Source: Pseudomonas viridiflava
Lineage (GTDB): Bacteria; Pseudomonadota; Gammaproteobacteria; Pseudomonadales; Pseudomonadaceae
DNA: 64,000 nucleotides
Assembly (NCBI RefSeq): GCF_900601905.1
Contig: NZ_UWFA01000475.1
Location: 62,001-126,000 of the forward strand
Direction: 5' to 3'
In this document: positions 50,056-58,272 of the stretch, in pieces
Layout of the letters: every line of letters begins with the position of its first letter
Position numbering within the stretch: the first letter of the stretch is position 1
Program-made: the position numbers and the translations under genes
Notes under the pieces: model-generated
Databases searched by the model: none
What the model saw: the letters and a program-made list of their open reading frames with translations, nothing else
What the model was told of the DNA's origin: nothing

Positions 50056-50921
50056 AGGGACCTGTAGGTCATCCGGTAACCCAGCTCTGCGCTTTCGCCT
50101 TTGTGCAACAACCTCAACCCCGGATGCCCCGGCAAGTGGTGGGCGTTGACCGGGTGGCTGACGGGTTCGAAGCAGAAGAATTCCAGCCCCGGTGGGCAGA
50201 ACACCAAGAAGAACTCGCTGCCGGTTGCCTGGCATTCAAGCTCATAACCTAAGTCCGGCTGGCTGATCAGGGCCTTGCCGTCCCACTCGGTGAAGCCGTT
50301 GTCGAGGCGGGTTGGCGGCAGGCTGCTCAACTCGTTGAAATCCCATTCGCCAGGCAATGCCCGCAACTCGCTCGGTAACCCCGCCTCATCGCTCAGCCAG
50401 ACCCGCGCGGCCTTGGCCTGCAAGCGAGTGTTGGCGGTGCGCGGCAGATAGGGATGCAGACCCAGCCCATGCCAGGCCGCCTGTTCGGCCAGGTGCGTGA
50501 CGGTCAGCGTGATGCTCAGGCTGCCGTTCTGCAGCTTGAAACGCAGTTGTGCGCGATAGGCAAACGGAATGGCGCTGTCCAGTTGCAGCACGGCAAGGCT
50601 CGGACTGTGCTCGATAACCTCCCACGGCTGCTGCCAGGCGCTGCCATGGATCGGTAACGCGTCGTTGGCGCTGTTCGGTTCCAGGGCGAACCAGCCGTCG
50701 GGCGTATCAAAGCCGCCGCTGCCGATCCGGTTCGACCAGGGCACCAGCGGGTAAGCGCTCAGGCGCCGTGGCGTGCCTGCGCTCAAGGCCTCGTCGTCGC
50801 TGCGGCGCAGCAGCGGTTGGCCGCTGGCCAGGGCGATCCAGTTGGCGATACTGCCGCCGGTCTGTGGGGCCAGGGTCAGGCGGGTGATGCCGTCGTCGAG
50901 GGTCAGCAGTGGTGAGTGCAT
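50052..50921 (-). CDS. Aldose 1-epimerase family protein (GalM/YeaD-like)
   Basis: 289 residues, beta-sandwich mutarotase fold. Visible parts: LSAYPLVPWSNRIGSGGF (substrate arginine in the NRI motif), LPIHGSAWQQPWEV (active-site His in IHG), LGLHPYLPRT (second His) and a Glu in LTRLDNGFTEWDG. It interconverts sugar anomers. It follows the EamA transporter gene by 25 bases and lies downstream of the hexuronate genes, with which it may cooperate although it has its own REP-bounded end. Substrate uncertain. Confidence 0.85.
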   Translation of the reverse strand: MHSPLLTLDDGITRLTLAPQTGGSIANWIALASGQPLLRRSDDEALSAGTPRRLSAYPLVPWSNRIGSGGFDTPDGWFALEPNSANDALPIHGSAWQQPWEVIEHSPSLAVLQLDSAIPFAYRAQLRFKLQNGSLSITLTVTHLAEQAAWHGLGLHPYLPRTANTRLQAKAARVWLSDEAGLPSELRALPGEWDFNELSSLPPTRLDNGFTEWDGKALISQPDLGYELECQATGSEFFLVFCPPGLEFFCFEPVSHPVNAHHLPGHPGLRLLHKGESAELGYRMTYRSL

Positions 50922-50946
50922 GTGGATGCCCCTTACAGGTTGAATG

Positions 50947-51858
50947 TCAGGCGGCGCGGCGCCAGGTCAGCAGCACGATGCCGGTGACCACGATCAAGCC
51001 GCCGATCACCTGGCCGCTGCTGAGTAATTGATCAAGAATCAGCCAGCCAAACAGCAGGCTCGCCACCGGTTCGATGTTCATCACCGGTGCATTGCGGGCC
51101 ATGTCCAGGCGGGTCAGGCAAATGAACAGCATCGAGAAGCCCAGGCCGTAAAGCGTTACCAGGCACGCCAGGGCGGTCCAGCCAGTGGACGTCGACGGCA
51201 GCGACACGCCACCGGGCAACACGCCACTAAAACCGGCCAGTGCGGCGGCGCTGAACACGATCAGCATGGTCAACATGCTGCGCACCGTGCCGCGCATCGA
51301 GGACAGTTTGTGGTCTGTGATCCACAGCGCGCACGCGAACACTCCGGCAGCGGCAAAACCAAAGGCGATGCCTTCAAGCCATTGCGCTTCGGTGTTGTGC
51401 TGGTTGGACAGGCGCTCCGGTACGTCCAGGGCAAACACCAGGCCGACCAGAATCAGGCCCATCAGCAACGCTGCACGCCGGGTCGGTGCCGAGCCGCCCA
51501 GAGCCCAGGTCAGCAGCACCAGCAGGATCGGTGCAACGTTAGCAATCAGTAACGCCAGGGCCACGGGAATGCGCGCCACGGCTGAATAGATACAAAAGCT
51601 TTGTGCCGCGATCAGCACCCCGAGCAGCAGTTGCCAGCGCCAGGTGCGTGCGGTCATTTGCGGACGCTCGCGTTGCCAGAGCACCAGGCCTGTCAGAACG
51701 ATGAGGGTCACGCCGGAACGACAGAGGATCGCCAGCAACAGGCCGGTGTCGTGATCGAAGGCGATTCGCGCAGCAATGTGGTTGCCCGCGAAAGCGCAGG
51801 CCAGCAGGGCGAGGATGAGTACAGCGATGTGGCGGGGGAATAAAGCAGAAGCGGACAT
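50947..51858 (-). CDS. EamA/DMT-family transporter
   Basis: 303 residues, ten predicted helices in two EamA repeats (first IAVLILALLACAFAGNHIAA, second LEGIAFGFAAAGVFACALWI). ATG 51858 is preferred, with GGAGG 10 bases upstream, over TTG 51864. EamA proteins export amino acids, nucleosides or other small metabolites. It lies 25 bases before the aldose epimerase, so the two are likely co-transcribed, and is separated from the TRAP genes by a REP palindrome. Substrate unknown. Confidence 0.85.
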   Translation of the reverse strand: MSASALFPRHIAVLILALLACAFAGNHIAARIAFDHDTGLLLAILCRSGVTLIVLTGLVLWQRERPQMTARTWRWQLLLGVLIAAQSFCIYSAVARIPVALALLIANVAPILLVLLTWALGGSAPTRRAALLMGLILVGLVFALDVPERLSNQHNTEAQWLEGIAFGFAAAGVFACALWITDHKLSSMRGTVRSMLTMLIVFSAAALAGFSGVLPGGVSLPSTSTGWTALACLVTLYGLGFSMLFICLTRLDMARNAPVMNIEPVASLLFGWLILDQLLSSGQVIGGLIVVTGIVLLTWRRAA

Positions 51859-51905
51859 GAGCAACCAGCCTCCTTGGCTGGGGGTGACGCTGATTTACAA
51901 GCAAT

Positions 51906-51992
51906 TGTGGGAGCGGTGCTTGCCGGCGATAAGGTCAACGCGATCTAAGTGAATCGCGTCCAGTCTTATCGCGGGCAAGCACCGCTCCCACA
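51906..51992. repeat. REP palindrome pair
   Basis: Arms TGTGGGAGCGGTGCTTGCCG (51906) and GCGGGCAAGCACCGCTCCCA ending near 51992. Same class as 9170-9258, with GGTGCTTGCC in place of AGGCTTGCCC. It lies between the TRAP dctM gene and the EamA gene, presumably ending the TRAP transcript. Confidence 0.88.
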
Positions 51993-52016
51993 GGGCATTG
52001 CGTTAAGCGGTTTGTT

Positions 52017-53297
52017 TTACAACACCACACTCGGCAGCCACAGGGAAATTGCCGGGATGTAGGTGACCAGCATCAGCACCAGGAACAGCGCTGCGTAGAA
52101 CGGCAGCAGGGCTTTCACGGTAGCTTCGATGGTGACTTTACCCACCGCGGCTCCGACGAACAGCACAGCGCCTACCGGCGGCGTTATCAATCCGATCCCC
52201 AGGTTCACCAGCATGATCATGCCGAAGTGCACCGGGTCGACGCCGACACTGGCAACCACAGGCAGCAGAATCGGGGTCAGGATCAGGATCAGCGGCGCCA
52301 TGTCCATGATGGTGCCCAGCAGCAGCAACATCACGTTGATGCACATCAGGATCACATAGCGGTTGTCCGAGATGGTCAGGAACGCGGTGGTGATCTTCAT
52401 CGGAATTTCCATCAGCGTCAGGATGTACCCGAAGCTGGCAGCAAAACCGATCAGGATCATCACGATGGAAATGGTCCGCGCAGCCCGGTGCATCAGCTTG
52501 GGCAGATCACGCCATTTGTAATCGCGATAGATGAACATGGTCACGAAGAACGACCAGAGCACGGCAATCGCCGCCGATTCGGTCGCGGTGAAGACACCTG
52601 ACAGAATGCCGCCGAGGATGATCACCAGGGCCATCATGCCCCACAGCGCTTCACCGGCGATCTTCAGCGCCTTGCGCATGGGGATCACTTCGCCTTTCGG
52701 GTAGTTGCGCTTGCGGGCGAAGATCATGCACAGGCCCATCATCACCGCGCTGAGCAGCAAGCCCGGCATGATCCCGGCCATGAACAGCGAAGCAATGGAC
52801 ACCGTGCCGCCAGCGGCCAGCGAGTAGAGCACCGAGTTGTGGCTTGGCGGGGTCAGGAGTGCCTGGACCGAACCGCTGACAGTTACCGCCGTCGAGAAAT
52901 CGCGTGGATAGCCCGCACGTTCCATTTCCGGAATCAGAACCGAGCCCACCGAGGCGGTATCGGCCACTGAAGAGCCGGAAATCGCACCGAAGAAGGTCGA
53001 GGCCACAATGTTGACCAGCGACAGGCCGCCACGCACGAAGCCGACCAATACGCCGGCAAACGCGACCAGCCGTCGCGACATGCCGCCTTCGGCCATGATC
53101 GCGCCCGCGAGGACGAAGAACGGAATGGCCAGCAGCGAGAATTTGTTCACGCCGCCCGCAATCTGAATCATCAAGGCATCGGCAGGGATATCAATCCACC
53201 AGGCGCCGATGAGTGCCGAAAGACCTAACGCATAAGCGACCGGCATGCCGATCAGGATTAGCGCGATGAAGCTGCCCAATAAGATGAGTGCGTCCAT
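52017..53297 (-). CDS. TRAP transporter large permease (DctM type)
   Basis: 426 residues, about 12 helices. Family marks: LLAIPFFVLAGAIMAEGGMS, GAISGSSVADTASVGSVLIP, VSGSVQALLTPPSHNSVLYS and LGIGLITPPVGAVLFVGAAV. It starts directly after the small permease stop (TAAATG) and pairs with it. The system uses an ion gradient to bring in a carboxylate, here most likely a hexuronate by context. Confidence 0.93.
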   Translation of the reverse strand: MDALILLGSFIALILIGMPVAYALGLSALIGAWWIDIPADALMIQIAGGVNKFSLLAIPFFVLAGAIMAEGGMSRRLVAFAGVLVGFVRGGLSLVNIVASTFFGAISGSSVADTASVGSVLIPEMERAGYPRDFSTAVTVSGSVQALLTPPSHNSVLYSLAAGGTVSIASLFMAGIMPGLLLSAVMMGLCMIFARKRNYPKGEVIPMRKALKIAGEALWGMMALVIILGGILSGVFTATESAAIAVLWSFFVTMFIYRDYKWRDLPKLMHRAARTISIVMILIGFAASFGYILTLMEIPMKITTAFLTISDNRYVILMCINVMLLLLGTIMDMAPLILILTPILLPVVASVGVDPVHFGMIMLVNLGIGLITPPVGAVLFVGAAVGKVTIEATVKALLPFYAALFLVLMLVTYIPAISLWLPSVVL

Positions 53298-53825
53298 TTA
53301 TGCAGCACCTTCATTTTCTTCAACGACATCAAAATGCATGACAGAACGGTGGCTTTGATCACCCAGCAAGACGCGCTCCAGGATGAAAATCAGCGTCACG
53401 ATCCCGCCAAGGGGAATAGGCAGATAGGTGATACCGACGCGCAGGACCGGGATTTCGCCCAGGTACTGGTTCCAGGTGGTAGCGCAGAGTTTGAAACCTT
53501 TGAAAATCATGAACAGCGCGACAACGGCCATCAGGATCTGCACCAGCACTGCCGCTGCCTTGCGCACTTGAAGCGGCAGACGATCGACCGCCATGGACAC
53601 AGCCATGTGTGCGCCCGCACGGTAGCTGGCGGCAGCGCCGAAGAAGGTGAACACCACCATCAACAGGATCGCGACCGGTTCTGGCCAGCTTGAGCCAGTG
53701 CCCAGAACGTACCGGGTGAAGATGCCCCAGGGGATGATCAGGGTCATGATCAGGACCGAGAAACCGGCAATCCCGATACAGACCTGATAAATAATGTCGT
53801 TAATGCTCAACAGCGTATTTTTCAT
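53298..53825 (-). CDS. TRAP transporter small permease (DctQ type)
   Basis: 175 residues with four helices (IIYQVCIGIAGFSVLIMTLI, VAILLMVVFTFFGAAASYRA, VLVQILMAVVALFMIFKGFK, and a last one at about 130-150). It forms the membrane complex with DctM. ATG 53825. It follows dctP by 74 bases, which hold a GNRA-type hairpin. Confidence 0.92.
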   Translation of the reverse strand: MKNTLLSINDIIYQVCIGIAGFSVLIMTLIIPWGIFTRYVLGTGSSWPEPVAILLMVVFTFFGAAASYRAGAHMAVSMAVDRLPLQVRKAAAVLVQILMAVVALFMIFKGFKLCATTWNQYLGEIPVLRVGITYLPIPLGGIVTLIFILERVLLGDQSHRSVMHFDVVEENEGAA

Positions 53826-53850
53826 GGAGGCTCACCACAGCGGCGGCGAA

Positions 53851-53864
53851 CGAGCTTGCGCTCG
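53851..53864 (-). other. Hairpin between dctP and dctQ
   Basis: On the minus strand CGAGC-GCAA-GCTCG, a five-bp stem closed by a GCAA tetraloop, in a GC-rich context that could extend the stem. There is no T run, so it is more likely an RNA-stabilising or attenuating hairpin that favours the binding-protein message than a terminator. Confidence 0.4.
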
Positions 53865-53899
53865 CCCCCGCGGCGTTAACGGACTGACTGATGGGGCTT

Positions 53900-54913
53900 T
53901 TAGTTTTTAGCAGCGGCCAGGGCCGGATTGGTCTGTACGGCTTCGATACGGTCGATCAGCGCTTTGTACGGCGCACCGTATTTGTCGCGAATCGGCTGGG
54001 TCGCGTCGTAGAAGGCTTTCTTCTGGTCAGGCGTCAGCGTGATGAATTCCACACCGGCGGCTTTAAGCTTGGCTTCTGCCTCAGCGGACGACTTGTCCCA
54101 CAGCACGCGCTCCTCGGCCTGAGCCTCTTTGGCCAGCTTTTTCACCAGCGCCTGTTGCTCGGGCTTGAGCTTGTCCCAGGTGACCTTCGCTATCACGATT
54201 GGCTCGGGCAGGATCAAGTGCTCGGTCATGGTGAAGAATTTGGCGTTCTGGTAGTGGTTGTGCTGGAAGTAGGTCGGCGGGTTGTTTTCTGCGCCATCGA
54301 TAACGCCGGTCTGCAGGGCGCTGAAGATTTCGCCGGTAGCCATGCCGATACCGCTGCCGCCCATGGCGTTGAAGGTGTCGATGAACAGGGGGTTGCCCTG
54401 AACACGAATCTTCATGCCTTTGAGGTCGGAGAGCTGGCGCACGGGTTTCTTGGTGTACAGGTTACGGGTGCCGCCATCCATCCACGCCAGAGCAACCATG
54501 TTCGCTGGGGAATTGGTGATCTTGTCGAGAATTTCCTGGCCGATTTCGCCGTCGATGATCGTGCGCATGTGCGCCTGATCACGGAACACGAACGGCAGGT
54601 TGAAGACGTTGACGTCAGGCACTACCGGGCCAACGATGCCCAGGCTGACCCGGGTCATCTGGACGGCGCCGCTCTGCAGCTGTTCAACCACTTCTTTTTC
54701 AGAGCCGAGCACGCCACCAGCGTACATTTTGAAGCTGAACTCGCCTTTGGACTGCTCTTCGAGCTTCTTGCCCATGTTCTGCTCAGCCACCACCGGGGCA
54801 TAACCGGCGGGGTGAACTTCGGCGAATTTGATTTTGACCTCAGCCTGGGCCAGGCCCGACATGCAGAAGGCCAGCGGAAGTGCTGCGATGAGAAGCTTGC
54901 GTTTGAAATCCAT
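53900..54913 (-). CDS. TRAP transporter substrate-binding protein (DctP family, hexuronate type)
   Basis: 337 residues. The signal peptide (LLIAALPLAFCMSGLAQA) is cleaved before EVKIKFAEVHPAGY. DctP fold with GMKIRVQGNPLFIDTFNAMG, whose Arg is the usual carboxylate contact, and TGEIFSALQTGVIDGAENNP. ATG 54913 was chosen: GGAG is 7 bases upstream and it gives a proper signal peptide; the frame extends into the lactonase gene. An AACAACAA motif lies just upstream (54928-54935). Uronate dehydrogenase in the same unit points to galacturonate or glucuronate as ligand. Confidence 0.92.
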   Translation of the reverse strand: MDFKRKLLIAALPLAFCMSGLAQAEVKIKFAEVHPAGYAPVVAEQNMGKKLEEQSKGEFSFKMYAGGVLGSEKEVVEQLQSGAVQMTRVSLGIVGPVVPDVNVFNLPFVFRDQAHMRTIIDGEIGQEILDKITNSPANMVALAWMDGGTRNLYTKKPVRQLSDLKGMKIRVQGNPLFIDTFNAMGGSGIGMATGEIFSALQTGVIDGAENNPPTYFQHNHYQNAKFFTMTEHLILPEPIVIAKVTWDKLKPEQQALVKKLAKEAQAEERVLWDKSSAEAEAKLKAAGVEFITLTPDQKKAFYDATQPIRDKYGAPYKALIDRIEAVQTNPALAAAKN

Positions 54914-54927
54914 GGATAACTCCAGTG

Positions 54928-54935
54928 TTGTTGTT
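54928..54935 (-). promoter_or_regulatory. Hfq/Crc catabolite-repression motif (AANAANAA) before dctP
   Basis: Minus-strand AACAACAA within an A-rich leader, 15 bases upstream of the dctP ATG and next to its ribosome site. It matches the AANAANAA motif used by Hfq with Crc to block translation in Pseudomonas. Similar motifs precede udh, the lactonase and the porin gene. Confidence 0.55.
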
Positions 54936-55001
54936 TTTAGGTGCTGGCGAAGCGGTATTGCTGGATACATACCTGTTGAATCATTGCACTGCAGACTGTT
55001 T

Positions 55002-55889
55002 TCACCCCCTGAAAACGGTCTCCGGTAAACCTTGTACGCCCGGCCTGAGAGCAAATACCCCGCCGGCCAGCGGTTGATCACTGATGTCGCCACCCGGACG
55101 GATCGAGGTGACGAACAGCGTGTCCAGATTCGGGCCACCAAATGCACACATGGTGGGCTTTTTCACCGGCACGACCAATGACTGATCGAGTTTGCCGGTC
55201 GGTGTGAAGCGATGGATCAGCCCGGCGTCGTTGCCGCAGATCCAGTAACAACCGTCGGCGTCCACGGCTGCACCGTCGGGGCGGCCGAGAAAGTTGTTCA
55301 TGTCCACAAACAGGCGGCGGTTGTGCGGCGTGCCGCTGTCGATGTCGTAATCGAAGGCCCAGATTTTCTGCACGCCGGGGTGCGAGTCGGACAGGTACAT
55401 AATGGCCCCGTCCGGGCTGAACGCCAGGCCGTTGGGCACAATCAGCTCCTCAAGTTGCGCGATCAGAGGCTCGCTCTGGCCTGCGCTGTAGCGATACATC
55501 GCACCCACCGGCGCACCTGCGGCCATGTCCAGCAACATGGTGCCGGCCCAGAACCGGCCTTGACGGTCGCAGCGGCCATCATTGAAGCGCATGTCAGGTT
55601 GCGCGTGCTCGACGCTGATCAATGGCGTGCTGCTCAAGGTGCCATCAGCTTCGGTTGTCAGGCGGTACAAACCGTCCTCCATACCTGCAACCCAGTCGCC
55701 GTTGCCGTCGCGGGCGATACAGGCAAGCATCTGCGGGGCTTTCCAGCTTTGCGTGGTGTCGTCAGACGCGTTCCAGCGGTGCAGGCGGCCAGCCGGAATG
55801 TCCACCCAGTAAAGGGCTTGCTCCTGGGCGCTCCACACTGGGCTTTCGCCCGTGGCGTTTTGTGCGTCGAGAATCAATTCAGCGTCCAT
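55002..55889 (-). CDS. SMP-30/gluconolactonase family lactonase
   Basis: 295 residues, six-bladed propeller. Metal-binding marks: ATGESPVWSAQEQALYWVDI (Glu), MRFNDGRCDRQGRFWAGTM (Asn/Asp), IVPNGLAFSPDG (Asn) and IMYLSDSHPGVQKI (Asp). It should open the aldarolactone formed by uronate dehydrogenase. It starts 45 bases after udh and lies 88 bases before dctP. ATG 55889. A gluconolactonase or regucalcin-like activity is the alternative, but the udh link favours aldarolactone. Confidence 0.88.
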   Translation of the reverse strand: MDAELILDAQNATGESPVWSAQEQALYWVDIPAGRLHRWNASDDTTQSWKAPQMLACIARDGNGDWVAGMEDGLYRLTTEADGTLSSTPLISVEHAQPDMRFNDGRCDRQGRFWAGTMLLDMAAGAPVGAMYRYSAGQSEPLIAQLEELIVPNGLAFSPDGAIMYLSDSHPGVQKIWAFDYDIDSGTPHNRRLFVDMNNFLGRPDGAAVDADGCYWICGNDAGLIHRFTPTGKLDQSLVVPVKKPTMCAFGGPNLDTLFVTSIRPGGDISDQPLAGGVFALRPGVQGLPETVFRG

Positions 55890-55903
55890 GTCGGCCAGCT
55901 CTC

Positions 55904-55911
55904 TTGTTTTT
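55904..55911 (-). promoter_or_regulatory. Hfq/Crc motif (AANAANAA) before the lactonase gene
   Basis: Minus-strand AAAAACAA, 14 bases upstream of the lactonase ATG. It matches AANAANAA, though a run of A makes a chance match easier than for the other three sites. Confidence 0.42.
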
Positions 55912-55934
55912 ATAGGCTGTTTGGGTGGTGCGCC

Positions 55935-56762
55935 TTACTCGTCGCCGAACGGTCCTGCCGCGGCAAACGCGCCGCCCTGATAAACCGCCGCCGGGTCATC
56001 GGCTGCTGGCATCGGTTGTTGTTCGACCTTGTCGCGGAACACTTCCGAGCTGTCTTTTGCGGTGTAGCCCAGGTGGGCGGCGAAGCGGTTGTCCCACCAT
56101 ACGTCACGGTTGTCGGACATGCCGTATACCACGGTGTGGCCGACGTTGGGTGTGAACAACGAGCGCTCGATCAACTGGGTGAGGTCATCAAAACTCAGCC
56201 AGGTGCTCATCATGCGGCGATTCTGCGGTTCCGGGAACGACGAGCCAATGCGGATGCTGACGGTTTCGATGCCGTAACGATCAAAGTAGAACGTCGCCAT
56301 GTCTTCGCCATAGGACTTGGACAGGCCGTAGTAGCTGTCCGGGCGGCGAGGGGAGTGGGCGTCGATGGTTTCGTCTTGCTTGTAGAAGCCGATCACGTGG
56401 TTGGAGCTGGCGAAAATAATGCGTTTTACGCCATGCCGACGGGCTGCTTCGTAGATGTGAAACACGCCGCTGATATTCGCGCCGAGGATTTCCTCGAACG
56501 GGCGCTCAACCGAAACACCGCCAAAGTGCAGGATCGCATCCACGCCTTCGACCAACTGATGAACGGCTTGTTTGTCGGAGAGGTCGCAGATCTGTACTTC
56601 TTCACTGGCATCGGCCGCCGGGGCCATTTCGCTGATATCAGAGAGTCGCAGAACCTTGGCGTACGGACGCAGGCTCTTGCGCAGAACTTTGCCCAGACCG
56701 CCTGCCGCGCCAGTCAATAGCACACGGTTGAAGGGAGTTGGGGCGGTATGAGAGGTTGTCAT
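55935..56762 (-). CDS. udh: Uronate dehydrogenase
   Basis: 275 residues, short-chain dehydrogenase. VLLTGAAGGLGKVLRKSLRP holds the NAD motif; ILHFGGVSVERPFEEILGAN, FASSNHVIGFYKQ and the YxxxK pair in DSYYGLSKSYGED follow; IGSSFPEPQNRRMMSTWLS is characteristic. It matches my memory of the characterised P. syringae Udh closely. It oxidises D-glucuronate or D-galacturonate with NAD+ to the aldarolactone. ATG 56762 with GGGA upstream is preferred over 56795. It leads the udh-lactonase-TRAP unit, with a clear promoter at 56819-56847. Aldarate dehydratase genes are not in the window. Confidence 0.95.
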   Translation of the reverse strand: MTTSHTAPTPFNRVLLTGAAGGLGKVLRKSLRPYAKVLRLSDISEMAPAADASEEVQICDLSDKQAVHQLVEGVDAILHFGGVSVERPFEEILGANISGVFHIYEAARRHGVKRIIFASSNHVIGFYKQDETIDAHSPRRPDSYYGLSKSYGEDMATFYFDRYGIETVSIRIGSSFPEPQNRRMMSTWLSFDDLTQLIERSLFTPNVGHTVVYGMSDNRDVWWDNRFAAHLGYTAKDSSEVFRDKVEQQPMPAADDPAAVYQGGAFAAAGPFGDE

Positions 56763-56778
56763 GAGGGTCCCTTGCGTA

Positions 56779-56786
56779 TTCTTATT
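56779..56786 (-). promoter_or_regulatory. Hfq/Crc motif (AANAANAA) before udh
   Basis: Minus-strand AATAAGAA in the udh leader, about 17 bases upstream of the ATG. It matches AANAANAA exactly. One of four such sites in this cluster. Confidence 0.5.
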
Positions 56787-56797
56787 AGGTGTCATCT

Positions 56798-56847
56798 GTT
56801 GTCGTATGACTTGTGACGATTATTTGCATCGCCAAGGGCTTTGTCAA
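56798..56847 (-). promoter_or_regulatory. udh promoter and operator
   Basis: On the minus strand TTGACA (56847-56842), a 17-base spacer and AATAAT (56824-56819) make a strong sigma-70 promoter. Directly downstream, GTCATACGACAAC (56810-56798) is a near-copy of the palindrome GTTGT-N3-ACAAC before the OprD-type gene. Position over the start site fits a repressor, probably GntR/FadR type. The regulator gene is not in the window. Confidence 0.72.
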
Positions 56848-56877
56848 CGCGACTTAGGTCGAAATGTTGTTGGGGTT

Positions 56878-56983
56878 GTGGGAGCGGTGCTACCTGTGGA
56901 AGCGGTGCTTGCCCGCGATAAGGCTGGATGCGATTCACTTTAGATCGCGTTGACCTTATCGCGGGCAAGCCTCGCTTCAACAA
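56878..56983. repeat. REP palindrome with duplicated 5' end
   Basis: Left part TGTGGGAGCGGTGCTACC is followed at once by TGTGGAAGCGGTGCTTGCCC, i.e. the first 18 bases of the element are present twice. The right arm GCGGGCAAGCCTCGCTTCAA ends near 56983. It lies between the porin gene and the udh promoter. Confidence 0.8.
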
Positions 56984-56996
56984 GTGCTGTGTTTTC

Positions 56997-58265
56997 TTAC
57001 AACAGCGACAGCGGATAGCTGATGAACAAGCGGTTTTCATCAAACTCGTTGGTGCTGTAATCGCGACGGATGCTCGCGTTACGCCACCGCACGTTCAGGC
57101 TCTTGAAGGTGCCGCTCTGCACGGTGTAGGCCAGTTCCGACTCGCGGCCCCATTCCTTGCCGTCGGTGATAGCGCCGGTGTGCACGTTGTCGCCGCTGAT
57201 GTAGCGGTTCATCAGGGTCAGGCCAGGTACGCCGAGGATCGCGAAATCCAGGTCGTGACGCAGCTGCCAGGATTTTTCCTTGGCGTTGTCGTAGCTGGAG
57301 TTGTAGCTATCGTTGGCCAGCGTACCGCCGCTGGTGCCGTTGACCCGGAACCACGCGTCATCGCCGCCGACTTTCTGCAGGCCCACATACAGGGTGTTGC
57401 CCTTGTATTTGGCCGAAAGCAGCGCGTAAGCGGTTTTGTTGTCCAGATCGCCAGCCAGTGCGCTGCCGTCTTCAGTACCCCAGAAATAACCCAGGTTCGC
57501 GCCCAGAGTCACATCGCCGATTGGCTGGCTGTGCAGCAGGTTGACGAACTTCTGGTTGTAGATGTCTTGCAGTTCCGCGTACCAGACACCGATCTGGGTG
57601 CGCTTGTCATTGAAGGCGTATTCGCCACCGCCGAAGTTGAAGCGGTCGGACGTAAATGCGCCACGGCCGTTCAGGAACATGTCTTCCATGCTCGCATCGT
57701 TACGCGGGCTGTTGCCACGGAACTGGCCGCCGTACAGGGTCAAGCCGTCCAATTCCTTGGAGGTGATCTGCGCGCCACGGAAAGTTTGCGGCAGGGAGCG
57801 GCCGTCATCCGAGCGCAAGATTGGCAACACCGCCATCCATTCGCCGACTTTCAATTCGGTTTTGGAGACCTTTGCCTTGGCCGCCACACCCAGGCGTCCG
57901 AAGTCATCCGCTGGCCGACCGTCGCCGTGGATCGGCAACAACTGTGTGCCGCCAGTGCCCTTGCCACCGTCGAGTTTCACCGAGTACATGCCCAGTACAT
58001 CAACCCCGAAACCGACCACGCCCTGGGTATAACCGGACTTGGCATCGAGAATGAAGCTCTGCGTCCACTCTTCAGCCTTGCCCTGTGGCGCGGTGCTGTT
58101 GGGGAAGGACGGGTTGGTGAAGTTACGGTTGAAGTAGGCGTTACGCAGGTTCAGCGTAGCCTTGGTGTCATCGACAAAGCCTTCGGCTGACGCCAGCAGC
58201 GGCATCGTCAGGCTCATGCTGCCCAGCCCCAGGAGAATCAGCGAACGGGTGTTGTGAGATCTCAT
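56997..58265 (-). CDS. OprD-family outer-membrane porin
   Basis: 422 residues. Signal peptide (LILLGLGSMSLTMPLLASAE), then the OprD opening GFVDDTKATLNLRNAYFNRN. 18-strand barrel with DAKSGYTQGVVGFGVDVLGM, ELKVGEWMAVLPILRSDDGR and FDFNF-like strands, ending ENRLFISYPLSLL. OprD porins admit small carboxylates and sugar acids; here probably hexuronates for the TRAP system. ATG 58265 was chosen over 58298 for GGGAG upstream and the signal peptide. The leader is long (about 340 bases from the predicted promoter), and an AACAATAA motif touches the start codon. Confidence 0.92.
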   Translation of the reverse strand: MRSHNTRSLILLGLGSMSLTMPLLASAEGFVDDTKATLNLRNAYFNRNFTNPSFPNSTAPQGKAEEWTQSFILDAKSGYTQGVVGFGVDVLGMYSVKLDGGKGTGGTQLLPIHGDGRPADDFGRLGVAAKAKVSKTELKVGEWMAVLPILRSDDGRSLPQTFRGAQITSKELDGLTLYGGQFRGNSPRNDASMEDMFLNGRGAFTSDRFNFGGGEYAFNDKRTQIGVWYAELQDIYNQKFVNLLHSQPIGDVTLGANLGYFWGTEDGSALAGDLDNKTAYALLSAKYKGNTLYVGLQKVGGDDAWFRVNGTSGGTLANDSYNSSYDNAKEKSWQLRHDLDFAILGVPGLTLMNRYISGDNVHTGAITDGKEWGRESELAYTVQSGTFKSLNVRWRNASIRRDYSTNEFDENRLFISYPLSLL

Positions 58266-58272
58266 TATTGTT
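58265..58272 (-). promoter_or_regulatory. Hfq/Crc motif (AANAANAA) at the porin start codon
   Basis: Minus-strand AACAATAA, whose last A is the first base of the porin ATG. It matches AANAANAA and would allow Hfq/Crc to block ribosome entry. Confidence 0.5.
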
